Assembly (NCBI GenBank): GCA_031431235.1
Contig: JANPDA010000297.1
Coordinates: forward strand, 1 to 16,091
Length of the DNA: 16,091 bases
Origin: JANNSW01 sp031431235
Lineage (GTDB): Bacteria; Pseudomonadota; Alphaproteobacteria; Rhizobiales; Hyphomicrobiaceae
Direction: 5' to 3'
Shown: positions 6,231 to 12,985 of the stretch, piece after piece
Layout of the letters: each line of letters begins with the position of its first letter
How positions within the stretch are numbered: position 1 is the stretch's first letter
Notes under the pieces: model-generated
Told to the model about the DNA's origin: nothing
The model's input: the letters and a program-made list of their open reading frames with translations, nothing else
The model's database searches: none
Made by a program: the position numbers and the translations under genes

Positions 6231-8009
6231 ATGGGCATCAATCTGAAGGTTCCAAACCTGACCGAGCTGCGCCCCCGCATCACTGTGATCGGCGTTGGCG
6301 GCGCTGGCGGCAACGCCATCAACAACATGATCGCGTCGGGCATCAAGGGCGTCGACTTCGTTGCCGCCAACACCGATGCGCAGGCACTGGCCACCTCGAG
6401 CGCCGAATACCGCATTCAGCTCGGCGTCGAGCTGACCGAGGGCCTCGGCGCCGGCGCCAAGCCCGAGATCGGGCAGGCTGCCGCCGAGGAGGCGACCGAC
6501 GAGATTCGCAGCCACATCGCCGGCGCGCACATGGTGTTCATCGCCGCCGGCATGGGTGGCGGAACCGGAACTGGCGCTGCCGCCGTGATCGCCCGCATCG
6601 CCCGCGAGACCGGCGCGCTCACGGTCGCGATCGTCACCAAGCCCTTCGCCTTCGAAGGCAACCGGCGCATGCGCATGGCGGAAGCCGGCATCGCCGAGCT
6701 CAACCAGAACGTCGATACGCTGATCGTCATCCCGAATCAGAACCTGTTCCGCATCGCCAACGAGAAGACGACATTTGCCGAGGCCTTCCTGCTCGCCGAC
6801 CAGGTGCTACACTCCGGCATTGCCTGCATCACCGACTTGATCGTGCGCGAAGGCCTGATCAACCTCGATTTTGCCGATGTCCGCACGGTCATGTCGGGCA
6901 TGGGCACCGCCATGATGGGCACCGGCGATGCGTCCGGCGAGCACCGCGCGATCCAGGCCGCCGAGATCGCGATCCTCAATCCGCTGCTCGACGACATCTC
7001 GTTGCGCGGCGCCAAGGGGCTGCTGATCAGCATCTCCGGCAGCCGCAATCTCACGCTCTACGAGGTCGACGAGGCCGCGAGCCGCGTCCGCCAGGAGGTC
7101 GACCCCGAGGCCAACATCATCGTCGGCGCGACGTTCGACGACAGCCTCGGCGACCGCGTGCGGGTGTCGATCGTCGCCTCCGGCCTGATTGGCGGCGAGC
7201 GGACGGCGAGCATCCGCCCAGCACCGCAACCCCGGCGCGAGCAGCCGGCTGCGACCCACCGAGCCCAGGAGCGTAGCCAGCAAGCCTACTCGCCCCATGC
7301 GGCCTCCTCGATCGCCCCGGAATTCGATCGTGCGCCAACCCATGTCGCGACAGCTCGAGGACCGTCCTGGTCGCTCGAGACAGGGAATGTCCGTCAGGAT
7401 CAAGACGATTTGCCGCATGACGATCTCGCGCCCGCTCATCCAGACGGGCAAGAGCCGCCGATCGCGCTTGCTCCGTCCGGGCGGCATGGCGAATCACACG
7501 GGAACGATAGCGGCGAGGTCTGGCGTGGCCCAGGCGACGTGGTGATCGAGCTGGGGTCGCCCCAAATGCCGCCCCCGGTGCACGCACCACGTGGCGCAGG
7601 TCCGTCATCGTCAGCACAACCGCGCGAGTCCGCCTTCAATCCTCAACCACCGGTTGAGATCCGGCAATCGCCGCGCCGTATCCCCGAGCTGGACGAGTTC
7701 CCCAGTGTCGGCCAGCGCGAGTATCTGTCGAAGCGTTCCGCGCCGCCAGCCCCCGCCAGCAACAGCGCGCCGGAACAAACTGTGGAGAAGCGGCGCCCGG
7801 GACTGTTTGCGCGCCTGACGGGCCTGACGCGTGATTCGCGCCGATCGGACGCGAATGAAGGCCCCAGAGCTGGGATGGGCGGCCTCGAGCATGGCCCGGC
7901 TGCTCCCGCCTCGAGTCGCGGACCTGACTTCGGTCGGCGCGATCATGACTACGACGACGGCAGCGACAATGGGGCCAGGCGGGCCTCGGGCAGCGTCCGG
8001 AGAAAATAG
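6231..8009 (+). CDS. ftsZ: Cell division protein FtsZ with long C-terminal linker
   Basis: FtsZ is the tubulin-like GTPase that polymerises into the division ring. Residues 1 to about 322 are a complete core: GVGGAGGNAINNM (21-33), the tubulin signature GMGGGTGTG (107-115), VTKPFAFEG (135-143), and the catalytic T7 loop NLDFADVRTVMSGMG (211-225). Residues 323-592 are a disordered, proline- and charge-rich linker holding two motifs I associate with rhizobial-type FtsZ, LDEFPSVGQREY (487-498) and GLFARLTGL (524-532). The protein ends GARRASGSVRRK. The usual C-terminal FtsA-binding peptide (D-I-P-A-F-L-R-R type) is not visible in this frame. ATG 6231 was chosen because the product then begins MGINLKVPNLTELRPRITV, a typical start; GAGG (6215-6218) is 12 bases away. 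The gap from ftsA is 105 bases. Confidence 0.96.
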   Translation: MGINLKVPNLTELRPRITVIGVGGAGGNAINNMIASGIKGVDFVAANTDAQALATSSAEYRIQLGVELTEGLGAGAKPEIGQAAAEEATDEIRSHIAGAHMVFIAAGMGGGTGTGAAAVIARIARETGALTVAIVTKPFAFEGNRRMRMAEAGIAELNQNVDTLIVIPNQNLFRIANEKTTFAEAFLLADQVLHSGIACITDLIVREGLINLDFADVRTVMSGMGTAMMGTGDASGEHRAIQAAEIAILNPLLDDISLRGAKGLLISISGSRNLTLYEVDEAASRVRQEVDPEANIIVGATFDDSLGDRVRVSIVASGLIGGERTASIRPAPQPRREQPAATHRAQERSQQAYSPHAASSIAPEFDRAPTHVATARGPSWSLETGNVRQDQDDLPHDDLAPAHPDGQEPPIALAPSGRHGESHGNDSGEVWRGPGDVVIELGSPQMPPPVHAPRGAGPSSSAQPRESAFNPQPPVEIRQSPRRIPELDEFPSVGQREYLSKRSAPPAPASNSAPEQTVEKRRPGLFARLTGLTRDSRRSDANEGPRAGMGGLEHGPAAPASSRGPDFGRRDHDYDDGSDNGARRASGSVRRK

Positions 8010-8339
8010 TCAAACCATTGATATTGTTGGTTTTTTTCATAGGATGTGGGCCACCGCCGCATCCCTGCACGGGTGGGTTGCCAAGCCTCGGCCGCTGCTG
8101 CATGTAGGCACGGTAGTGCGTGGATTCGGGGGCTTCGGGCCTTTCGGTAACAGTGTGTAAGAAACCGTGATTTGTCGGTTTGCCGGGTCGGCAGCTAGTG
8201 TCAGCATCGTGGTAAATCGAGGGCGGGCTCAGGGCAAAGCGCGGTGTTGAAAACCGCCGGATGAGTTCAGCCATCGATGGGGAGTATCTCGGGCCAGTGT
8301 CTCCAGGCCTGAGGGTGGGGATGAGGGGACTGACCAGAT
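8010..8339 (+). other. ftsZ-lpxC intergenic region
   Basis: There are 330 bases without a supported gene. The first 40 bases are AT-rich, with a weak hairpin and a seven-T run. The rest is GC-rich and holds no convincing promoter hexamers. A reading frame that begins inside ftsZ continues to a stop at 8158-8160, but its translation looks like an out-of-frame shadow. GAGGGG (8323-8328) is the probable lpxC ribosome binding site. The length suggests lpxC has its own transcription control. Confidence 0.5.
8012..8037 (+). terminator. Weak hairpin with T-run after ftsZ
   Basis: AAACCA (8012-8017) can pair with TGGTTT (8028-8033) around a 10-base loop, and the T-run covers 8031-8037. The stem is short, AT-rich and partly made of the T-run itself, so this is at best a weak intrinsic terminator at the end of the division gene transcript. 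Confidence 0.25.
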
Positions 8340-9290
8340 ATGACGCGACGGATCTTTGGCGCACGCCAAACTACGGTAGCCGGTGAGATCGTTCTCACGG
8401 GCTTGGGCGTCCATAGCGGCGCCCCTGTGAACATCGTCATCCATCCGGCCGATGCCGATAGCGGCATTCGCTTCCTGGTCACCCATGGCCAATCGACCGT
8501 CGAGATCCCCGCCGACTTCCGCGCCATCACCAACGTCACGCTCTGCACCGTCCTCGGCGACCAAAAGGGCGCCACCATCGCGACGGTCGAGCATCTTCTT
8601 GCCGCGCTGCGCGGCCTTTCGATCGACAACGCCTACATCGAGATCGACAGCGGCGAAGTCCCGATCATGGACGGTAGCGCCGCCCCCTTCGTCGACGCCA
8701 TCGACGAAATCGGCATTCGCGAGCTGAACGAGCCGCGCAAATACATCAAGGTGCTGAAACCGATTCGGGTCGAGGACAGCGGCTGCTGGGGCGAGCTTTC
8801 CCCCCATACGGGCTTCTTTCTCGACGTCGAGATCGAGTTCGATACACCGCTGATCGGTCGCCAGCGCATGAGCGTCGAGATGAACCCGCAAGTGTTCCGC
8901 AGCGAGTTGTCACGCGCCCGTACCTTCGGTTTCATGCGTGATGTGGAGAAGTTGTGGGCCGCCGGCCGCGCGCTCGGTGCCTCCCTCGAGAATACCGTCG
9001 CCATCGACGACGAGCGGATCCTCAACCCGGAAGGTCTGCGCTTCGCCAACGAGTTCGTTCGCCACAAGGCGCTCGATGCCGTCGGCGATCTCACACTCTC
9101 TGGCGCACCACTGCTGGCCGCCTATCGCTCGAAGCGCGGCGGGCATCGGTTGAATGCCATGGTTCTGAGATCCCTGTTCGCCGATCCGACCGCTTGGACC
9201 TACGTCCAGGCTTCCCCGCGCGCCCGCGATGCCGGCCGCGCCGAGATCACCTACGGGGCGTTGGCGACATTCGCAGCCGACCGCACCTGA
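8340..9290 (+). CDS. lpxC: UDP-3-O-acyl-N-acetylglucosamine deacetylase
   Basis: LpxC is the zinc-dependent cytoplasmic deacetylase that commits UDP-3-O-acyl-GlcNAc to lipid A synthesis. The 316-residue product carries GEIVLTGLGVHSG (15-27), TVEHLLAALRGL (82-93) with catalytic Glu84 and zinc ligand His85, VPIMDGSAAPFV (107-118), RARTFGFMRDVEKL (192-205), NEFVRHKALDAVGDL (237-251) with zinc ligands His242 and Asp246, and GGHRLNAMVL (267-276) with the general acid/base His269. GAGGGG is about 11 bases before the ATG. It follows ftsZ, as is common in proteobacteria. The genes often found next in alphaproteobacteria (bamD, recN) are absent here. Confidence 0.97.
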   Translation: MTRRIFGARQTTVAGEIVLTGLGVHSGAPVNIVIHPADADSGIRFLVTHGQSTVEIPADFRAITNVTLCTVLGDQKGATIATVEHLLAALRGLSIDNAYIEIDSGEVPIMDGSAAPFVDAIDEIGIRELNEPRKYIKVLKPIRVEDSGCWGELSPHTGFFLDVEIEFDTPLIGRQRMSVEMNPQVFRSELSRARTFGFMRDVEKLWAAGRALGASLENTVAIDDERILNPEGLRFANEFVRHKALDAVGDLTLSGAPLLAAYRSKRGGHRLNAMVLRSLFADPTAWTYVQASPRARDAGRAEITYGALATFAADRT

Positions 9291-9304
9291 AATCGGTTCG
9301 AGCT

Positions 9305-9339
9305 GAGCACGTTTTCGTGGCGCGTGGTCGCACGTGCTC
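9305..9339 (+). repeat. Inverted repeat just after lpxC
   Basis: Perfect 8-base arms (GAGCACGT at 9305-9312 and ACGTGCTC at 9332-9339) flank a 19-base loop, 14 bases past the lpxC stop. No T-run follows, so it is not a standard intrinsic terminator. It could stabilise the 3' end of the lpxC transcript or be a remnant of an element end. Confidence 0.35.
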
Positions 9340-9826
9340 CCAGCCTGACAATGCTGCCACTAACCCGGAGTTCCCCGGCCGAGAAGCGGGTGCGCTGTCT
9401 CGAAACGCCGATGCTATTGGGGTTTGCGGCGCATTGGTGCCACTTTCCGGCTCTCGAATGTGCCCATGTGGTGCGACGCAGTGACTCATGTTGGAACAGC
9501 GAAGTACATAATGACCCATGTACATCGACATCGTTCCCAACCGAAGCTCGCCACCGGCCATCCTGCTGCGCCAAAGCGTGCGCGAGGGCAAGCGCGTCAG
9601 GAAGCGCACGATCGCCAATCTATCGTCGCTGCCGACGGACCAGATCGAGATGATCCGCCGCTTGCTGACGGGCGAGAAGCTCTGCCCGGTGGAGGACTGG
9701 CCGGGCAGTGTGTGCTCGACTGCACCAGCTGGTCCAAGTCGAGAGGGTGATCAGGCCCAATTGGGTCAGCACCCCGGTCCCGCGCGGCTGGATTTAGGTC
9801 ATTTCGCGGCAAATGCATTTTCCCGC

Positions 9827-9855
9827 TTGAATGTGGCTTGCAAGCCGCGTATATC
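9827..9855 (+). promoter_or_regulatory. Candidate promoter of the rimP-nusA-infB operon
   Basis: TTGAAT (9827-9832) and TATATC (9850-9855) are separated by exactly 17 bases and resemble -35 and -10 hexamers. A perfect 12-base palindrome, GGCTTGCAAGCC (9835-9846), fills the spacer and could be an operator. Transcription would start near 9862, giving a leader of about 100 bases before rimP that contains the terminator hairpin at 9885-9917. Confidence 0.45.
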
Positions 9856-9884
9856 CGGGTTGCTCATGATCATCTCAACTTCGG

Positions 9885-9917
9885 GAGTGGGCCTTCGGGT
9901 CCGCTCTTTTTTATTTT
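9885..9917 (+). terminator. Strong intrinsic terminator or attenuator before rimP
   Basis: A 9-base stem (gagtgggcc at 9885-9893 with ggtccgctc at 9898-9906, two G-U pairs) closes on a stable UUCG tetraloop with a C-G closing pair. It is followed by TTTTTTATTTT (9907-9917). This is a textbook intrinsic terminator. Only 44 bases separate it from the rimP start, and a promoter candidate lies just upstream, so it may act as a leader attenuator. It could also simply end transcripts coming from lpxC or the IS remnant. Confidence 0.8.
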
Positions 9918-9961
9918 GAGCTGGCTCCACTCGGGTCAGCGGTAAGCAGCCGTGGGTCCGG

Positions 9962-10735
9962 ATGGCGCGCGACGAAGACGCCGACACAAGCCGACGATTT
10001 CTGATCGAGACGGGCGTAGCGTCGAAAGTCGCGGAGCTCGCGGAGCCCCTGCTGCTGGAATTGGGTTTTCGTCTGGTCAGGGTCCAGCTTACGGGACGCG
10101 ACGGTCAAACTCTCCAGATCATGGCGGAACGGCCCGACGGGAGGCTTTCGGCTGACGAGTGCGCGCGGATCTCGCGAGCACTTTCGCCGGTGCTGGATGC
10201 CTATGATCCGGTGCCGGGCGCCTACCGGTTGGAGGTCTCCTCGCCAGGGATCGACCGGCCGCTGGTGCGCCCTGAGGACTTCGAGCGCTGGGCGGGTCAC
10301 GAGGTGCGGATCGAGCTCAGTGAGCCGGTCGGCGGGCAGAAGCGCTTTCGCGGGGTGATCGAAGGCTATACCGATGGAGAAGCCCGGATCGAGACGGAGC
10401 TCGCTGCAGGCGGGGTCGACGCTGGCAGCGGGCACGTGGTGCTCGGTCTGCCGCTCAATTACATCCATTCGGCGCGGCTCGTGCTGACTGACAGGCTGTT
10501 GAGCCTGGCGGCGCAGAAGCAGGCAGGCGATGCCGAGGTCGACGAGTTTCTGGAGCATGCGGCCAGCGGAGAGCGGGCCGCACTAGACGAGGTGGAGAGT
10601 GGACATGGTCCAGGCAGGCGTAAGCGCAAACCGGCTGGAGCTGCTGCAGATCGCGGACGCCGTCGCAAGGGAAAAATCGATCGACCGGCAGATCGTGATC
10701 GCGGCGATGGAGGACGCGATCCAGAAGGCGGCTAA
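9962..10735 (+). CDS. rimP: Ribosome maturation factor RimP with basic C-terminal tail
   Basis: RimP binds the 30S subunit and is needed for its late maturation. The 257-residue product has the N-terminal domain (KVAELAEPLLLELGFRLVRV, 22-41; ARISRALSPVLDA, 68-80), the signature YRLEVSSPGIDRPL (88-101), and the Sm-like C-terminal domain (FRGVIEGYTDG, 129-139; LPLNYIHSARLV, 163-174). After about residue 190 it runs into a non-family tail. Residues 215-257 are Arg/Lys-rich and are encoded entirely inside the 5' end of nusA in another frame, so the protein is longer than usual for the family (about 150-200). The ribosome binding site before ATG 9962 is weak. The terminator 44 bases upstream suggests leader control of the whole operon. 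Confidence 0.93.
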   Translation: MARDEDADTSRRFLIETGVASKVAELAEPLLLELGFRLVRVQLTGRDGQTLQIMAERPDGRLSADECARISRALSPVLDAYDPVPGAYRLEVSSPGIDRPLVRPEDFERWAGHEVRIELSEPVGGQKRFRGVIEGYTDGEARIETELAAGGVDAGSGHVVLGLPLNYIHSARLVLTDRLLSLAAQKQAGDAEVDEFLEHAASGERAALDEVESGHGPGRRKRKPAGAAADRGRRRKGKIDRPADRDRGDGGRDPEGG

Positions 10736-12284
10736 GTCCCGCTACGGCGCAGAGAACGACATCCGTGCGACCATCGACACCAAAACGGGTGAGTTGAAGC
10801 TCGCGCGGCTCTTGCTGGTGGTTGACGCGATCGAGAACGACTCGACGCAGATCCTGGTGAAAGAGGCGTTGCGGCGCAATCCGGAAGCCAAGGTGGGCGA
10901 TTTCATCGTCGAGAACCTGCCACCGCTCGAGTTCGGCCGGGTCGCGGCGCAGAACGCCAAGCAGGTGATCGTGCAGAAGGTGCGCGAAGCCGAGCGCGAG
11001 CGCCAGTACGCAGAGTTCAAGGACCGCATCGGCACGATCATCAACGGTCAGGTGAAACGCGAGGAGCACGGCCACGTGATCGTGGACCTCGGTCGCGGCG
11101 AAGGCATCGTGCGGCGTGAGGAGAAGCTGCCGCGGGAGAATTTCAAGTACGGGGATCGCATCCGCTCGCTGATCTACGATGTCCGCCGCGAGCAGCGCGG
11201 GCCGCAGATCTTTCTATCGCGCACGCGGCCCGAATTCATGTCACGGCTGTTCGCTCAGGAGGTGCCGGAAATCTACGAGGGGACGGTCGAGATCAAGTCG
11301 GTCGCCCGCGATCCGGGCAGTCGCGCCAAGATCGCGGTGCTGTCGAAGGATTCCTCGATCGATCCGGTCGGCGCCTGCGTCGGCATGCGCGGCCAGCGCG
11401 TGCAGGCGGTCGTGGGCGAGCTGCAGGGCGAGAAGATCGACATCATCCAGTGGTCGCCCGATGCGCCGACCTTCATCGTCAATGCGCTTGCGCCCGCCGA
11501 GGTCGCCAAGGTGGTGCTCGACGAGGACGCGCACCGGATCGAGGTGGTGGTGCCAGACGAGCAGCTTTCGCTCGCGATCGGCCGGCGCGGCCAGAACGTG
11601 CGCCTGGCCTCGCAGTTGACCGGCTGGGACATCGACATCGTCACCGAGGCGACCGAGCAGGAGCGCCGCCAGAAGGAATTCCAGGAGCGCAGCCAGCTGT
11701 TCATGGAGGCACTCGACGTCGACGAGGTGATCGCGCAGTTGCTCGCCACCGAAGGTTTCGCGAACGTGGAGGAAATCGCCTTCGTCGATGCCGACGAGGT
11801 CACGGGCATCGAAGGTTTCAACGAGAGCACCGCGAGCGAGATCCAATTGCGCGCGCGCGAGTTCCTCGAGCGCAAGGAAACCGAGATGGATGAGAAGCGA
11901 CGCGCGCTCGGCGTCGCCGACGAGCTGACCGAGGTGCCGGGCATAACGACGGCGATGCTGGTTGCGTTCGGCGAGCACGGCATCAAGACGGTCGAGGATC
12001 TGGCCGACTGTGCGACCGACGATCTGCTCGGCTGGTACGAGCGCTCGGCCGGTGAGGCCAAGCACCACGCGGGCGTGCTGGAGAGCTTCGATCTGGGGCG
12101 CGAGGAAGCCGAGGACCTGGTGATGTCGGCACGCGTCGTCGCCGGCTGGATCTCGGTCGAGGATGCGGTGCGGACGCGAGCTCCGGTCGAGCCCGTGCAG
12201 CCGGATGCGGCCTCGCAGGCCGAGGCGCTTTTCACCGAGCCTGCCGCAACGGACCCGGCTGGCGCGGACGCAGGCAACGCGTGA
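10605..12284 (+). CDS. nusA: Transcription termination/antitermination factor NusA
   Basis: NusA binds RNA polymerase and modulates pausing, intrinsic termination and rRNA antitermination. The 559-residue product has the polymerase-binding N-terminal domain (about 1-135), an S1 domain (RIGTIINGQVKREEHGHVIV onward, about 141-205), KH1 (FAQEVPEIYEGTVEIKSVAR through VGACVGMRGQRVQAV, about 216-290), and KH2 (IEVVVPDEQLSLAIGRRGQN through LTGWDIDI, about 312-345). Two C-terminal helix-hairpin-helix-like repeats follow (370-425 and 438-520), then an acidic, alanine-rich tail. I chose ATG 10605 because GGAG (10594-10597) lies 7 bases upstream; a GTG at 10599 would add two residues. It overlaps the rimP 3' end by 131 bases. 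Confidence 0.96.
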   Translation: MVQAGVSANRLELLQIADAVAREKSIDRQIVIAAMEDAIQKAAKSRYGAENDIRATIDTKTGELKLARLLLVVDAIENDSTQILVKEALRRNPEAKVGDFIVENLPPLEFGRVAAQNAKQVIVQKVREAERERQYAEFKDRIGTIINGQVKREEHGHVIVDLGRGEGIVRREEKLPRENFKYGDRIRSLIYDVRREQRGPQIFLSRTRPEFMSRLFAQEVPEIYEGTVEIKSVARDPGSRAKIAVLSKDSSIDPVGACVGMRGQRVQAVVGELQGEKIDIIQWSPDAPTFIVNALAPAEVAKVVLDEDAHRIEVVVPDEQLSLAIGRRGQNVRLASQLTGWDIDIVTEATEQERRQKEFQERSQLFMEALDVDEVIAQLLATEGFANVEEIAFVDADEVTGIEGFNESTASEIQLRAREFLERKETEMDEKRRALGVADELTEVPGITTAMLVAFGEHGIKTVEDLADCATDDLLGWYERSAGEAKHHAGVLESFDLGREEAEDLVMSARVVAGWISVEDAVRTRAPVEPVQPDAASQAEALFTEPAATDPAGADAGNA

Positions 12285-12311
12285 TGGGCACAGGCGAAAC
12301 GGGCGGACGCA

Positions 12312-12947
12312 ATGAACTCGGCCATGCAGCACGACGGCGGCGAGGAGGTGGAGGCGGAGAACCCCCGGCTCTGCGCCGTCACGCGCGAGCACAAACCGCG
12401 CGATGAGCTGATCCGGTTCGTCGCCGATCCGGCCGGGCGCGTCGTACCCGATGTCAAAGGCCGCCTACCTGGCCGAGGGGTCTGGATCTCGGCGCGCCGG
12501 AGCATCGTGGAAGCCGCCAGACGCAATGGCGCATTCCCGCGCAGCCTGAAGCGGCAGGTCACCGTTGCCGACGACCTGGCGGATCTCGTCGAGCGGCTGC
12601 TCGAGAAGGCTGCGCTCGATCGGCTCGCGCTTGCCAACAAGGCCGGCGAGGTGCTGATGGGCTTCGACAAGATCTGGAAGGCACTGGGCTCGGCGAACGC
12701 GGTCCTCTGCCTCATCCATGCGAGCGAGGCAGCGGCCGATGGAACGCGCAAACTCGATGGCCGGATGGCAGCGCGAGCCGAAGGCGGTCAAGCACATAGG
12801 CTGCTGCTTTTCGCTTCGAGCGAATTGAGTTTGGCATTGGGGCGGTCAAATGTGATACATGCTGCGCTCAAACCCGGCGGAGCGAGCAGGAAATTTGTCG
12901 AAGACGCCTTGCGCTTGGAGCGCTTCAGGGCGATCGACAAGGACTGA
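12312..12947 (+). CDS. YlxR (DUF448) and L7Ae-like RNA-binding fusion protein
   Basis: This is a 211-residue predicted RNA-binding protein of the nusA-infB operon. Residues 17-85 match the YlxR/DUF448 fold, with the typical RLCAVTREHKPRDELIRFV (19-37) and GRLPGRGVWI (50-59). Residues about 98-190 look like an L7Ae/L30e-type domain (LALANKAGEVLMGFDKIWKA, 105-124; AHRLLLFASS, 161-170), equivalent to the separate ylxQ gene of Gram-positives. This fusion is usual in alphaproteobacteria. Its exact role is unknown; a link to translation or nucleoid-associated regulation is only suggested by the family and by the neighbours. ATG 12312 follows nusA by 27 bases, with GGGCGGA very close to it. An ATG at 12324 would give a protein four residues shorter. 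It ends with tandem stops TGA TAG. Confidence 0.88.
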   Translation: MNSAMQHDGGEEVEAENPRLCAVTREHKPRDELIRFVADPAGRVVPDVKGRLPGRGVWISARRSIVEAARRNGAFPRSLKRQVTVADDLADLVERLLEKAALDRLALANKAGEVLMGFDKIWKALGSANAVLCLIHASEAAADGTRKLDGRMAARAEGGQAHRLLLFASSELSLALGRSNVIHAALKPGGASRKFVEDALRLERFRAIDKD

Positions 12948-12985
12948 TAGGCCGGATCTGTTGCACGAGGATCATACGGAAGCGA

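Larger units (their letters stand above)
9518..9919 (+). pseudogene. Decayed IS1634-type transposase, N-terminal fragment
   Basis: The first 62 or so codons (9518 to about 9703) read MYIDIVPNRSSPPAILLRQS, then VREGKRVRKRTIANLSSLP and a short helix ending GEKLCPVEDW. This is the typical start of IS1634-family (IS4-like DDE) transposases, with the REGKRVRKRTIANL motif. Full-length members are several times longer. After residue 62 the frame continues without recognisable sequence and stops at 9917-9919, inside a terminator hairpin. The DDE catalytic core is missing, so no active enzyme is made. Another frame (9702-9797) gives a short reading ending RPNWVSTPVPRGWI that I cannot assign. No terminal repeats or target duplications were found. 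The family call rests on motif memory, not on a search. Confidence 0.65.

Noticed and set aside
7636..8364. Minus-strand frame (242 codons) spanning the ftsZ end and the intergenic region
   Set aside because: It partly lies in non-coding DNA, has no domain and no good start signal, and composition bias explains it.
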